Positions 9,361 to 19,334 of a stretch of DNA of 64,000 nt are shown piece by piece. The DNA is from Clostridiales bacterium (GTDB taxonomy: Bacteria; Bacillota; Clostridia; Christensenellales; Pumilibacteraceae): contig JAIDCZ010000027.1 of NCBI GenBank assembly GCA_029055565.1, positions 1 through 64,000 on the forward strand, given 5' to 3'. Made by a program: the position numbers and the translations under genes. The stretch's first letter is position 1, and every line of letters starts with the position of its first letter. The notes beneath the pieces were generated by a model that did not search any database, was not told the origin of the DNA, and saw only the letters and a list, made by a program, of their open reading frames with translations.

Positions 9361-9815
9361 TATTTTCGTCCGCGAATGGATTTATCGGTAAACAGTATGC
9401 CGTCAAGGTGATCTATTTCATGGCAAAAGCACGACGCGTCAAAGCCGTTGCCGATAAGCTCTATCGGGTTGCCGTGGCGATCGAATGCGTGAACTACTAC
9501 GCGACGCGGCCGCTCCACCTTTTCCCGAATATTGGGAATGGAAAGACAGCCCTCCGGCGCTACGCGCTTACCTTTGGCTTGCACTATCGTTGGATTGACC
9601 GCCTCTATAATCGTCCGTCCACCGTCGAACGTAGCCACGAATATGCGCTTTAGCACGCCAATCTGCGGCGCGGCAAGTCCGGCGCCGTCGGCATAAATAA
9701 GCGTATCTATCATATCGTCTATCAACTGCGACAGCTTGTCGTCAAACTCCGTAACCGGCTTGCTGACTTGTCTGAGCGTATCGTCGCCTACTTGATAAAT
9801 TTTTCGTCTTGCCAT
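9360..9815 (-). CDS. def: Peptide deformylase
   Basis: Def removes the formyl group from nascent proteins. The 151-residue protein has all three metal or active-site motifs: GAGLAAPQIG (44-53), EGCLS (88-92) and HEIDH (132-136). The stop codon overlaps the fmt start codon. An AGGAGGT site precedes the ATG. The tail is short, as in type 1 deformylases. Confidence 0.98.
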   Translation of the reverse strand: MARRKIYQVGDDTLRQVSKPVTEFDDKLSQLIDDMIDTLIYADGAGLAAPQIGVLKRIFVATFDGGRTIIEAVNPTIVQAKGKRVAPEGCLSIPNIREKVERPRRVVVHAFDRHGNPIELIGNGFDASCFCHEIDHLDGILFTDKSIRGRK

Positions 9816-9840
9816 AATATATGACCTCCTACTATTTCAA

Positions 9841-12039
9841 CTAACTTAAATCGTTGGGATTGATTTCCGTAAAGCACGTTACTTGCGGAAAAGCCGCCGT
9901 AACGCCGTCCGCTATTTTATACACTGCCTTGCGTATTTCGTCGCAATCGGGTTTTATGCGCATAAGCACTTGCATGCGGTACTTGGTTTGTATGCGTTTT
10001 TTTGGCGCGCGCATTGCGTTAAGATAAACGAAGCTGTCGCCGTATTGCGTTGCAAGCGCACGCGTTTGCTCTGTCGCTTGCTTGGTTGCGTCAAGAGCAA
10101 TACTCTCGTTTTCGCAAGCAATAAGTATGCGCAGAATTTCGGTAAACGGCGGGAATCCGGTTGCTTGCAACAGATTGATTTCCTTTTCGTAAAAGCCTAC
10201 GTAATCGTATTCCGTAGCAAACTTGTAAACGTAATGCTTAGGCGTATACGTCTGCAAAATAACACTGCCTTGCTTCTTTTCCCGCCCCGCTCGGCCCGCG
10301 ACTTGGGTTATAAGCTGAAAGGTGCGCTCCACCGCGCGAAAATCGGAAAAGTGCAAGCTCATATCGGCGTCCAATATTCCGACCAGCGTGACGTTGGGAA
10401 AATCGTGTCCCTTTGCCACCATTTGCGTGCCGACCAGTATATCGGCATTGCCGCCGGCAAACTCGCCAAGCAGTTTGAGGTGTGCGTCCTTAGTCCGCGT
10501 AGTATCGTTGTCCATGCGGATAACGCGTGCTGACGGAAACGCCTTTTGTACTTGCTCGACTATGCGTTCGGTGCCCATAAAGCCTTGCTTGATGTGCGGA
10601 CTTTTGCAGTTTGGGCACAAGTCCAACATCGAATACCGCCGCTGGCAATAATGGCACTTTAGCAAGTCCTCTTCCTTGTGATAAACGAGCGATACGTCGC
10701 AGTCCTCGCACTTGGCAACGTACCCACACTTTTTGCACATTACGTACGAGCTGTAGCCGCGACGGTTCAAAAACAATATAGCTTGATTGCCGGACGCAAG
10801 GCATTGCTCCAAGGCGCTTACGAGCGGAGCGGAAAACATACCGGAATTGCCGTAAGTAACCTCCTTGCACATATTGACTATTTGTATAGCCGGCATTTCA
10901 CGCTTGTTCACTCTGTGCGGAAGTCTTACGAGATTATACTTGCCGTTTTGCGCGGCGTAGTAGCTTTCCATCGACGGAGTGGCCGAACCCATAACGAGCC
11001 TTGCGCCGTTATAGTTAGCTCGGAACAGCGCTACCTCGCGCGTTATGTACCGAGGATTGGATTCCGACGAGTACGAGGTATCATGTTCCTCGTCTATTAC
11101 GATAAGCCCTACGTTTGTAAGCGGCGCAAATATTGCAGAGCGTGCACCAACCGCCACCCTCGCCCCGCCGGTAAGCAGTCTGCGCCACTCGTCAAACCGC
11201 TCGCCGTCGCTTAGTCCGGAATGCAAAAGCGCTACGTCGTCGCCGAACCGAGAACGGAATACGCGCATTACTTGCGGTGTAAGCGATATTTCGGGCACGA
11301 GCATGATTGCGGTTTTACCCATTTTCATCACTCGTTCTATACAATTAAGGTACACTTCGGTCTTACCACTGCCGGTAACGCCAAACAAAAGCGTCGGCTT
11401 ATCGCCGGTAGTTATGGCGTCAACTGCGGCGGACTGTTCGTCCGTAAGAACGACTGTATTGTCCTTTTGGACGATACCCTTATACGGCGTGCGCAGCACG
11501 TCCTCCAAGCGCGTCAAAAACACGCCGCGAGCTATAAGATTGCGCACGGCCGCCGCAGAGAAGTTTGCGTTCAAATAGCTTTGCTCGGCACATTCGGCGT
11601 CTAAAAGATATTCAAACACCTCCATCTGCGAGTGCGCGGTCTTTTTTATAAAAAGATTAGGGTCTACTTCTGCGTATTCGGGATTAACGTATACGAAAAT
11701 TTTTTGCAGTGCTTTTATTCGGCCACCGCGCATTTTTGACGGTAAAAACAATCTAAATACGTCTATCTTGCGCAAGTGAAAGCGCTCCGTCATATAATCG
11801 CAAAGCGCCAAAAATTCTTCCGATACGATAGGTCTGTCATCGAGTACGGAAATAATATCCTTAAGCTTGTCTTGCGGTATATCGGTACTTTCGGCTACGT
11901 CTATTACGTACCCCTCGGTGGTTTGCCGCCCGAACGGTACGGCAACGCGCGCGCCCCTAACAGCGCCGTCTATAGCGCGGTAATCGAATACTCTATCGAC
12001 CTCGCTTGCCGATATATCCACAATGACCCTTGCTATCAT
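9841..12039 (-). CDS. priA: Primosomal replication restart helicase PriA
   Basis: PriA reloads the replisome at repaired forks. The 732-residue protein has an N-terminal 3'-DNA-binding domain, Walker A GVTGSGKTEVYL, a DEEH box VIDEEHDTSY, helicase C-terminal motifs (VGTQMVAKGHDF, ITQVAGRAGR) and a zinc-binding insertion with CKKCGYVAKCEDC and CHYCQRR, CPNCKS. Its start overlaps the coaBC stop by 4 bases. It belongs to the conserved gmk-rpoZ-coaBC-priA-def string. Confidence 0.97.
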   Translation of the reverse strand: MIARVIVDISASEVDRVFDYRAIDGAVRGARVAVPFGRQTTEGYVIDVAESTDIPQDKLKDIISVLDDRPIVSEEFLALCDYMTERFHLRKIDVFRLFLPSKMRGGRIKALQKIFVYVNPEYAEVDPNLFIKKTAHSQMEVFEYLLDAECAEQSYLNANFSAAAVRNLIARGVFLTRLEDVLRTPYKGIVQKDNTVVLTDEQSAAVDAITTGDKPTLLFGVTGSGKTEVYLNCIERVMKMGKTAIMLVPEISLTPQVMRVFRSRFGDDVALLHSGLSDGERFDEWRRLLTGGARVAVGARSAIFAPLTNVGLIVIDEEHDTSYSSESNPRYITREVALFRANYNGARLVMGSATPSMESYYAAQNGKYNLVRLPHRVNKREMPAIQIVNMCKEVTYGNSGMFSAPLVSALEQCLASGNQAILFLNRRGYSSYVMCKKCGYVAKCEDCDVSLVYHKEEDLLKCHYCQRRYSMLDLCPNCKSPHIKQGFMGTERIVEQVQKAFPSARVIRMDNDTTRTKDAHLKLLGEFAGGNADILVGTQMVAKGHDFPNVTLVGILDADMSLHFSDFRAVERTFQLITQVAGRAGREKKQGSVILQTYTPKHYVYKFATEYDYVGFYEKEINLLQATGFPPFTEILRILIACENESIALDATKQATEQTRALATQYGDSFVYLNAMRAPKKRIQTKYRMQVLMRIKPDCDEIRKAVYKIADGVTAAFPQVTCFTEINPNDLS

Positions 12040-13220
12040 AGCGCGACTATTCTATCCAAAATAATTTCCGCAACCTCGCGCTTAGACATAAGCGAAAGGC
12101 ACTCCTTACTGTCCGCGGTAATCAGCGTTACTATATTCGTGTCGGTATCAAAGCCGGCGTTAGGCACAGTTACGTCGTTAAGCACGGCCAAATCGGCGTT
12201 TTTGCTTTGCAGTTTTTTTTGCGCGTTACTTTCGCCGTTTTCCGTTTCAGCCGCAAAAATGACAAGCTTTCCACACTTATTCTTGCCGAGCCACGCCGCC
12301 ACGTCGTCCGCCTTGTGTAGCTCGAGCGTTAGCGCTTGCGCCTTAAGTTTTTGTTTTGACGGCGTTACCTCGTAGTCACACGGCGCCGCGGCAAGCACGG
12401 ATATATCGGCAGATTTATAATGCTTTTTTACTGCCGCAAGCAGTTCCTTGGTAGTAGTAACGCTTTCCGTAACCCAGTCCGACGGAATAGTAAAATTATT
12501 GGTGTAGCCGTGAATATATACGACATTTGCTCCGCGACTGTGCGCGGCGCAAGCCAAAGCGTAACCCATTTTTCCGCTCGAACGATTGGATAAATACCTT
12601 ACCGGATCGATATTCGTTCGCGTCGCGCCGGAAGTAATAAGCACGGTCTTGCCCGACAAATCTTGCTTAACGCCAAAAACGTCGTTCAACGCCTTATAAA
12701 GCTCGTCCGGCTCGGCCATTCGCCCACTACCCACGTCGCCGCACGCCAAGTATCCGCTACCACCGTACACCGGCGTAAATCCACGCGCGACGAGCTTATT
12801 TATATTTTCCACTGTAATCGGGTTTTCCATCATTGCGGTGTTCATAGCGGGCGCAAACAAAATGGGACACTTGCAAGCCAAAACAGTCGTAGTCAAAAAA
12901 TCGTCGGCAATACCGCAAGCCAGCTTGGCAATAACGTTGGCCGTGGCCGGCGCAATCATTACGGCGTCGGCGCGCTTGGCATGCGAAACATGCTCAACCT
13001 CGTAGGTAAAGCTACGATCGAAGGTATTAACCGTAACGCGATTGCGCGATAACGTTTCAAACGAAAGCGGCGCGACGAATTCCGTCGCGCTTTTCGTCAT
13101 CATAACGTGAACGTCGGCACCGCTTTGTACCAGCTTTGATACCAAAGCGCAAACCTTGTACGCGGCTATTCCTCCGCATACGCCGACCAGTATAGTTTTT
13201 GACTTCAAGTTATTCAACAA
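12036..13220 (-). CDS. coaBC: Bifunctional phosphopantothenoylcysteine decarboxylase/synthetase
   Basis: CoaBC carries out two steps of coenzyme A synthesis. The N-terminal flavin-dependent CoaC domain starts with KTILVGVCGGIAAYK, has the catalytic His region EHVSHAKRAD and the substrate clamp PAMNTAMMENP. The C-terminal CoaB domain has ITSGATRTNIDPVRYLSNRSSGKMG-like spacing (normally ITAGPTRE). A start at 13259 is open but overlaps rpoZ by 35 bases; a TTG at 13220 has GAAGAAGG eight bases upstream, directly at the rpoZ stop, and fits the family start better, so it is used here. Confidence 0.93.
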   Translation of the reverse strand: MLNNLKSKTILVGVCGGIAAYKVCALVSKLVQSGADVHVMMTKSATEFVAPLSFETLSRNRVTVNTFDRSFTYEVEHVSHAKRADAVMIAPATANVIAKLACGIADDFLTTTVLACKCPILFAPAMNTAMMENPITVENINKLVARGFTPVYGGSGYLACGDVGSGRMAEPDELYKALNDVFGVKQDLSGKTVLITSGATRTNIDPVRYLSNRSSGKMGYALACAAHSRGANVVYIHGYTNNFTIPSDWVTESVTTTKELLAAVKKHYKSADISVLAAAPCDYEVTPSKQKLKAQALTLELHKADDVAAWLGKNKCGKLVIFAAETENGESNAQKKLQSKNADLAVLNDVTVPNAGFDTDTNIVTLITADSKECLSLMSKREVAEIILDRIVAL

Positions 13221-13224
13221 AGGT

Positions 13225-13422
13225 TTAGCCTTCTTCCACGCCCTCGACCTTGCCGTCAACGACCTCTTTTGCCGCTAACGATACGGGGTTGACGCCCTCG
13301 TGCTCCAAATAGTCGTGACGCTTATCCATAAGCGTGCGTGCGCGTTTGCTCAAAAGGCTGACAAGCGCGTACTTGTTGCCTACGGTTTCTACCATTTTAT
13401 CAATAGGCGGATCGATTAACAT
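13225..13422 (-). CDS. rpoZ: RNA polymerase omega subunit
   Basis: The 65-residue product begins MLIDPPIDKMVETVGNKYAL, followed by a VSLLSKRARTL segment, matching the conserved Firmicutes omega N-terminus. Omega assists beta-prime folding and polymerase assembly. It lies between gmk and coaBC, its conserved site. A short acidic tail VEGVEEG ends the protein. Confidence 0.93.
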   Translation of the reverse strand: MLIDPPIDKMVETVGNKYALVSLLSKRARTLMDKRHDYLEHEGVNPVSLAAKEVVDGKVEGVEEG

Positions 13423-13482
13423 ATATTATACCTCACAAAAGATTTATTACTTAGTTATTGCGCTGAAAGCAGAGTTTTGCCG

Positions 13483-14088
13483 TTATTTTTCCTCGAGCAA
13501 AGCTTTGATTCTGTCCTCGTTGTTTTTGATTCTGCGTTTTTCGGCAGTGATAATATCCAGTACTTCCTGGACGGCAGGCTCCACTTTGTCGTTGAACACA
13601 ATGTAGTCGAACATCTTGTATTCGCTAAGCTCGCGGCGTGCCGCGCTCAAACGCGTTTTAAGGCTGTCCTCGGTTTCAGAACCTCTGGCACGCAAGCGTT
13701 TTTCCAAGGTTTTAAAATCGGGCGTCATTATGAATATAGCAATGGCTTCCGGATACTTCTTTTTGATAGACTTAACGCCGTGAACATCAACCTCGAACAG
13801 CACGTCGTAGCCGTTTTTCAAGTTCTCGAAAACCGGCGCTTTGGGCGTGCCATAATAGTTATTGTAAACCTCGGCGGTTTCCAAAAAATCGCCGGAGGCT
13901 ATCATTTGTTGATACTGCTCCTCCGTGCGGAAAAAGTAATTGACTCCTTCCACCTCGCCCTCGCGCGGCGCGCGCGTGGTTACCGATACGGACGGCTTAA
14001 TGCCCGTAGTTTCGATAACTTTGGTGCAGATAGTGCCCTTCCCGGCACCCGAAGGTCCCGATACTACAAAAAGTAATCCTTTGTTCAT
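13483..14088 (-). CDS. gmk: Guanylate kinase
   Basis: Gmk converts GMP to GDP. The 201-residue protein has P-loop GPSGAGKGT at residues 10-18, the GMP-binding TTRAPREGEVEGVNYFF, and the lid region RLRARGSETEDSLKTRL. The first base of its start overlaps the yicC stop. Full family length. Confidence 0.98.
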   Translation of the reverse strand: MNKGLLFVVSGPSGAGKGTICTKVIETTGIKPSVSVTTRAPREGEVEGVNYFFRTEEQYQQMIASGDFLETAEVYNNYYGTPKAPVFENLKNGYDVLFEVDVHGVKSIKKKYPEAIAIFIMTPDFKTLEKRLRARGSETEDSLKTRLSAARRELSEYKMFDYIVFNDKVEPAVQEVLDIITAEKRRIKNNEDRIKALLEEK

Positions 14089-14966
14089 TATTCTACGTTC
14101 CTTATTTGTTCTTTGATTTTTTCTACTTCGTTTTTCATACCGATAACGAAACCGGTAAGCGTTACGTCGTTTGATTTACTGCCCATGGTATTCACCTCGC
14201 GCACCATCTCTTGCGACAAAAAGTCGAGCCTACGCCCTTGCGGCGCGTTAGTTTCAGCGCAAATAGCCTTGAACTGACCGATATGCGAGCCGAGTCGCGA
14301 AATCTCCTCGTTTATATCCGCCTTGTCGGCAAAAAACGCCACCTCGTTAAGCAACTTGCCCTCGTCTGGTTCGTAGCCGTCAAGCAGTTCTTTTACGCGC
14401 AACAGCAATGCCGCCTTATAGTCGGCAACAACTTGCGGCGCACGAGCTATAGCCTTTTTAAGATACCCTTCCAGATTGCCGATTAACGTCATTAAATCGG
14501 CGTACACGCCGTCGCCTTCGACTTGGCGCATTTTGTTAAGGTTGTCCAGCGCTTGCGCTACGGCTTGCTTTGTAAGCTCGGCAACAAGCTCGCGGTCGTC
14601 CTCCGGAACGGTAACCGACACGACGTCGGGAGTGCGGAGTAATGCGGTAACGTTGTAATCGTCCTCCAGCATAAACTCGGCGCGAAGCGTTTTGGCCGCG
14701 GCCACATACTCGGCGGCAAGCACTTTATCTACAGTAACCTTTTTAGCAGATTCGGAAAGGTTGACGTACGAAAAATAGACGTCAAAGCTACCGCGCGAAG
14801 CGTAAGCCTTGATACCCTTTTGAATAATATCGTCAATGTACATCAAAGATTTGGGTAGCTTGCAAGCTATCTCCAAAAATCTATTATTGACCGATTTGAT
14901 TTCCACGGTGACGGTGCGCTTGTCCTTAACGGCAACGCCCTTACCGTAGCCAGTCATACTCTTCAT
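14088..14966 (-). CDS. yicC: YicC-family endoribonuclease
   Basis: The 292-residue protein has the hallmark start MKSMTGYGKG and the conserved EIKSVNNRFLEI segment, then a helical middle and the C-terminal QGRRLDFLSQEMVREVNTMGSK motif of the YicC/YloC family, members of which have been shown to be endoribonucleases. It is the first gene of the housekeeping operon. In many Firmicutes remA lies between yicC and gmk; here yicC directly touches gmk. Confidence 0.95.
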   Translation of the reverse strand: MKSMTGYGKGVAVKDKRTVTVEIKSVNNRFLEIACKLPKSLMYIDDIIQKGIKAYASRGSFDVYFSYVNLSESAKKVTVDKVLAAEYVAAAKTLRAEFMLEDDYNVTALLRTPDVVSVTVPEDDRELVAELTKQAVAQALDNLNKMRQVEGDGVYADLMTLIGNLEGYLKKAIARAPQVVADYKAALLLRVKELLDGYEPDEGKLLNEVAFFADKADINEEISRLGSHIGQFKAICAETNAPQGRRLDFLSQEMVREVNTMGSKSNDVTLTGFVIGMKNEVEKIKEQIRNVE

Positions 14967-14982
14967 ACAAACCTCTGCTTAT

Positions 14983-15020
14983 TGCCGAAAATGCGTTAAC
15001 ATGCTAATTACATTTTCGCA
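14983..15020 (-). promoter_or_regulatory. Stem-loop at the 5' end of the yicC operon transcript
   Basis: CGAAAATG (14986-14993) pairs with CATTTTCG (15011-15018), extended by TTGC/GCAA with one bulge, around a 17-base loop. The predicted transcription start (about 15020) places the stem at the very 5' end of the mRNA, where such stems can protect against decay. Function is inferred. Confidence 0.4.
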
Positions 15021-15026
15021 ATATAT

Positions 15027-15055
15027 ATTATATCATTCTTTTGCAGAGATTTCAA
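15027..15055 (-). promoter_or_regulatory. Promoter of the yicC-gmk-rpoZ operon
   Basis: TTGAAA (15050-15055) and TATAAT (15027-15032) are 17 bases apart on the minus strand. The -35 box overlaps the 3' end of ligA. Confidence 0.7.
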
Positions 15056-16992
15056 GCGTTTAACATATCTTTAAATTGATTTTCGTCAATTATTTTTTTG
15101 CCGAGCGCACGCGCTTTTTCCAATTTGCTACCAGCGTTTTCGCCGGCTACTACTATATCCGTCAGCTTGGATACACCGGATTGCACTACGCCGCCGTTTT
15201 GCTCTATCAACTTGGCCGCGTCGCCGCGAGTATATTGCTGCAACGCGCCGGTCAAAACGAACTTCAATCCGGCAAATTTGCCGTCTGTCTTTTGCGTATA
15301 CGTAGGGTTAATGCCGAGCGCTTTGAATTTTTCCAAAAGCTCGTCGTGCGCCGAAAAATATTCGACTATGGATTGCGCAACTATGCCGCCCACGTCTTGT
15401 ATTGCGGTAAGCTCATCCACTCCCGCCTTAGCCAATCCGTCAACAGAACCGAAATGCTCGGCAAGCGCACGCGCTGTAACCTTGCCAACGTTTTCTATAC
15501 ACAACGCGCTTATAAAGTGCGGCAAGTCGGCCGACTTGGAATCTTGCACCGCCTTGATAAAATTGGATATTTTTTTGTCCTTAAATCCGTCTATTTTTGC
15601 AAGCTCATCGCTCGTCAAATCGTACAGCTCGGCCGCGGAACGCACGCCTAAAATATCGTAAAGCTGTTCGGCCGTCTTTATGCTTACGCCGTCAATATCC
15701 ATACAATCCTTGGAGCAGAACTGTACTATGCGCGCAACAACTTGCGCACGACAGCCGTAAAAGTTTGGACAAAACAGATGCGCGCCTTCCTCTATAAGCT
15801 CGTGCCCGCAGCACGGACACACCGTCGGCTTTTGCACGTCGGTATCGTTTTGCCCGCGCTCGGCAACGCCCAATATCTCCGGAATCACGTCGTTACTACG
15901 CCTAATGAACACGCGCGAGCCGATTTTTACATCCTTGCGCAAAACGTCGCCGTAATTGTTGAGCGTGGCACGCCGTACGGTTGCGCCGCAAAGCTCCACC
16001 GGATCGAGTAACGCAAGCGGCGTAAGCTTGCCCGTTCTACCCACTTGCCACTGCACGTCGCGCAAAATAGTGGTAGTTTCCTCGGCTTCGAATTTATAGG
16101 CTATCGCCCACTTGGGAAACTTGTCGGTATAGCCGAGTGCGCCGCGAACTTCGCCGTCATCAACCTTAACGACCATTCCGTCTATGGCAAAATCGAGTGC
16201 AGATCTATCCACGGCTTGGATTTGCGCTATTATCTGCTCTATATCGTTCGATTTGAAAAACATACCGGTCTTGAACCGATTGTTCTTTAAAAACTCTATT
16301 TGTTCGGTTTGAGATCCGACCGTTGCGCCGTCGAGATAATTGACGTTGTAAAACACTACGTCGAGATTGCGCTTTGCCGTTTCACGCACGTCGAGGTTGC
16401 GTATAGCGCCGGCAACAGCGTTGCGCGGATTCTTTAGCGGCACAGCCGCAGTGGCGTTGTACGCGTTAAGCGCGCTTATGCGCATAATGCCCTCGCCTTG
16501 CACTTCCACAGTACCCTTAAACGGTATGGAAAGCGGCACGGACTTTACAGTCTTAATTTGCTCTGTTACGTTTTCCCCGACCTCGCCGTTGCCGCGCGTA
16601 GCACCGGACGCGAGCTGTCCGTCACGATACGTCAAGCATATAGTCAATCCGTCCAGCTTGTATTCCAGCGTGCATACCGGCGGTCTGCCGAGCGCCGTTG
16701 CAAGCTTTTCAAACCACGCGCGCAACTCGTCAAAGCTGTTGCACTTATCAAGGCTGTACAAACGATTTATGTGCGTGTGCGGTGTAAAAGCCTTTAACGG
16801 CTCACCGCCTACGCGCTTGGTCGGCGAATCGCTAAGGACCGTGCCGGTTTTTGCTTCCAGCGCACACAGCTTGTCGTAAAGCTCATCGTACTCCTTGTCG
16901 GATACTATAGGATCGTCCAAAACGTAGTATCTGTACGCAAGGTCGTTAAGCCGAGCTACCAAATCTTTCATAAGAGTAATATCGTCGTTCAT
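15052..16992 (-). CDS. ligA: NAD-dependent DNA ligase
   Basis: LigA seals nicks during replication and repair. The 646-residue protein has domain Ia, the adenylation motif EYKLDGL with the nucleophile lysine, an OB fold, a four-cysteine zinc finger (CPCCG...CPNFYGC), tandem helix-hairpin-helix repeats and a C-terminal BRCT domain starting FAGLKFVLTGAL. It lies 9 bases downstream of pcrA, the common pcrA-ligA pairing. Confidence 0.98.
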   Translation of the reverse strand: MNDDITLMKDLVARLNDLAYRYYVLDDPIVSDKEYDELYDKLCALEAKTGTVLSDSPTKRVGGEPLKAFTPHTHINRLYSLDKCNSFDELRAWFEKLATALGRPPVCTLEYKLDGLTICLTYRDGQLASGATRGNGEVGENVTEQIKTVKSVPLSIPFKGTVEVQGEGIMRISALNAYNATAAVPLKNPRNAVAGAIRNLDVRETAKRNLDVVFYNVNYLDGATVGSQTEQIEFLKNNRFKTGMFFKSNDIEQIIAQIQAVDRSALDFAIDGMVVKVDDGEVRGALGYTDKFPKWAIAYKFEAEETTTILRDVQWQVGRTGKLTPLALLDPVELCGATVRRATLNNYGDVLRKDVKIGSRVFIRRSNDVIPEILGVAERGQNDTDVQKPTVCPCCGHELIEEGAHLFCPNFYGCRAQVVARIVQFCSKDCMDIDGVSIKTAEQLYDILGVRSAAELYDLTSDELAKIDGFKDKKISNFIKAVQDSKSADLPHFISALCIENVGKVTARALAEHFGSVDGLAKAGVDELTAIQDVGGIVAQSIVEYFSAHDELLEKFKALGINPTYTQKTDGKFAGLKFVLTGALQQYTRGDAAKLIEQNGGVVQSGVSKLTDIVVAGENAGSKLEKARALGKKIIDENQFKDMLNA

Positions 16993-17001
16993 ACAAGCTC
17001 C

Positions 17002-19320
17002 TTATTCATTTACAACCGTAATGGGCGCAAAATCTACGGCAAGCATCATAACGCCGCCGCGCTCGAAATCTATTTTTGCATACAAGCTGTCGCCCATTTT
17101 TTCTATGTCTATAATCTTGCCCTTGCCCAATCGCTTGTGCATAACGGTAGCGCCTACTACGACGTCCGACTTATCTGCATGCTGGGGTTGCGGCGAAGCC
17201 GTAGGCTTTTTGCCGAAATCGCTTTTGTACGTGGCACTGTAAGAACCTACGCCAACCACGCCGCCGGCAAACGAACCTCCGCTATTGCTTTGCTTATATC
17301 CGCTTTGCGCATAGCCGTTAGAATAACCGTTATGCGAATATCCGTCTTGAGAATACCCGCTCTGTGCGTTATTCGGCGAGTACTTGTGCGACGGCGACGA
17401 AGTGAACACGTCCTCCTTGCGCTCGGGACGAACTACCAAGCCGCATTCCGACAAAAATCTGGACGGCACGCAGTAGCGAGTTTCTCCGTATAAGAACCGC
17501 GTTTTGGAATACGTAAGGAACAGTCTTTTCCTCGCGCGCGTGACGGCAACGTACATAAGCCGTCGCTCCTCCTCCATGTGCTCGGCCTCATTTTCGTTTT
17601 GCCTAAGCGACGGAAAAATACCGTCCTCCAAGCCGACTACGAATACTACCGGAAACTCCAAGCCCTTTGCGCTGTGCACGGTTGCAATGGTTACGCAGTT
17701 ATCGTCGTTCATTTCGTCGGTATCGCTATACAACGACACCGTTTGCAAATAGTCGAACAGCGTGGCATCGGGATTGTTCTTAACGAAGTCACGTACCGAA
17801 TTAACAAGCTCGTTAATATTTTCCAGCCTTGCAGTCCCCTCGTCGTCGTCCGTAAACAAACGGTCGACGTTAAGCACGTTGTAAAGCAAGTACTTAAAGT
17901 AATCCGGAATGGATTTTTCCGACATATCCCGCAGCTGAACGAGCACTGCGCCGAATTCGGCAAGCTTGCTCTTGAGTGCCGTAGGCAACGGATATGCGTT
18001 GGCGTTTATTATTACGTCAAACGCGCTCTTGCCGCTTGATTGCGCTATATCGCGTATTTTTTCTATAGAAGTATCGCCTATACCGCGGCGCGGGAAATTG
18101 ATTATGCGGAAAATCGCTTCGTCGTCACGCGTATTTACCGAAGCGCGCGCGTAGGCCAAAACGTCCTTAATCTCCTTGCGGTCGTAAAACTTGAACCCGC
18201 CGAATATCTTGTGCGGTATGCCGTACTGCAAAAACCGTTCCTCGTAGTGGCGCGTTAAGGCGTTAACGCGCAACAGCACGGCGCAGTCCGAATATTCGTA
18301 ATACCCACTGTCAACCAAATCGAATATCCGCTTAACGACGTAGTCCGCCTCAAATCCGTCGGACGCCGCACAATAGCAAGTAACCTTTTCGCCGCACTCG
18401 GCGTCGGTCCACAGCTTTTTGTCCAGTCTTTTAGTATTGCCCTTGATTATCTTGTTTGCAATATCGAGAATATTGGACGTAGAACGGTAGTTCTGTTCCA
18501 GCTTGTAAACCTTACAATCGAAGTCCTTTTGAAGCTGAAAAATATTGGCAATGGTCGCACCGCGCCAAGTGTATATACACTGGTCCTCGTCGCCAACCGC
18601 AAAAATATTTTTGTGCTTATCCGCCAAAATCTTGGCTATTTCGTACTGAATGGTATTCGTGTCTTGAAACTCGTCTATATGTATATAGCGGAATTTGTTT
18701 TGATAAAACTCGCGCGCTTCGTAGCTTGACTGCAACAAATACAGCGTTTGAATAAGCAAATCATCGTAATCGAGCGCGTTGTTAGTCCTAAGCACAGCTT
18801 GGTACTGCGCATAAGCCTTGGCAATATCCTCCGCGTCTTGCGCGAACTTATACGCTTGCTCGTAATCGTCGGGCGAAATACCCTTGCTTTTGGCGCTCGA
18901 AATTTCTGCGATTAGGCGCTTAGCCATATCCTCGTTAAAAGAATTTTGCTTGACTATGCGCTTGATTACGGCCTTGGTTTCCACTTCGCCGTAAATGGTG
19001 AAGTTTTTGTCAAAACCTATTTTGTCGATAAACCGCCTAAGTATACGCACGCACGCGGCATGGAAAGTAAAAATCCAAATGCCGTCTACGTTGTCAAGCA
19101 TTTTTTCCAGTCTTGAACGCATTTCGTCCGCCGCTTTATTGGTAAACGTTATGGCAAGAATATTGTACGGTTGCACATGCAATTCGTTTATCAAATGCGC
19201 AATACGGTGCGTAAGCAATCGCGTTTTGCCACTGCCCGCACCGGCCGTTACCAACACCGCGCCCTCCGTATCCAGCACGGCGCGCTTTTGTACTTCGTTT
19301 AGTGTTTCAAGACTGTACAT
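17002..19320 (-). CDS. pcrA: ATP-dependent DNA helicase PcrA/UvrD
   Basis: This SF1A 3'-5' helicase (772 residues) starts LNEVQKRAVLDTEGAVLVTAGAGSGKT-like with Walker A AGAGSGKT, and shows motif II HIDEFQDTN, motif III GDEDQCIYTWRGA, motif IV YRSTSNIL, motif V VHSAKGLEFPVVF and motif VI VAVTRARKRLFLTY. The C-terminal Tudor-like RNA-polymerase-binding domain is present (VVVGATVMHKRLGKGKI...). The linker at residues 654-683 is unusual: repeated Gly-Tyr-Ser/Ala-Gln/His/Asn units. It precedes ligA in a shared operon for DNA repair and replication. Confidence 0.97.
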   Translation of the reverse strand: MYSLETLNEVQKRAVLDTEGAVLVTAGAGSGKTRLLTHRIAHLINELHVQPYNILAITFTNKAADEMRSRLEKMLDNVDGIWIFTFHAACVRILRRFIDKIGFDKNFTIYGEVETKAVIKRIVKQNSFNEDMAKRLIAEISSAKSKGISPDDYEQAYKFAQDAEDIAKAYAQYQAVLRTNNALDYDDLLIQTLYLLQSSYEAREFYQNKFRYIHIDEFQDTNTIQYEIAKILADKHKNIFAVGDEDQCIYTWRGATIANIFQLQKDFDCKVYKLEQNYRSTSNILDIANKIIKGNTKRLDKKLWTDAECGEKVTCYCAASDGFEADYVVKRIFDLVDSGYYEYSDCAVLLRVNALTRHYEERFLQYGIPHKIFGGFKFYDRKEIKDVLAYARASVNTRDDEAIFRIINFPRRGIGDTSIEKIRDIAQSSGKSAFDVIINANAYPLPTALKSKLAEFGAVLVQLRDMSEKSIPDYFKYLLYNVLNVDRLFTDDDEGTARLENINELVNSVRDFVKNNPDATLFDYLQTVSLYSDTDEMNDDNCVTIATVHSAKGLEFPVVFVVGLEDGIFPSLRQNENEAEHMEEERRLMYVAVTRARKRLFLTYSKTRFLYGETRYCVPSRFLSECGLVVRPERKEDVFTSSPSHKYSPNNAQSGYSQDGYSHNGYSNGYAQSGYKQSNSGGSFAGGVVGVGSYSATYKSDFGKKPTASPQPQHADKSDVVVGATVMHKRLGKGKIIDIEKMGDSLYAKIDFERGGVMMLAVDFAPITVVNE

Positions 19321-19334
19321 AAAACCTCTTTCGT

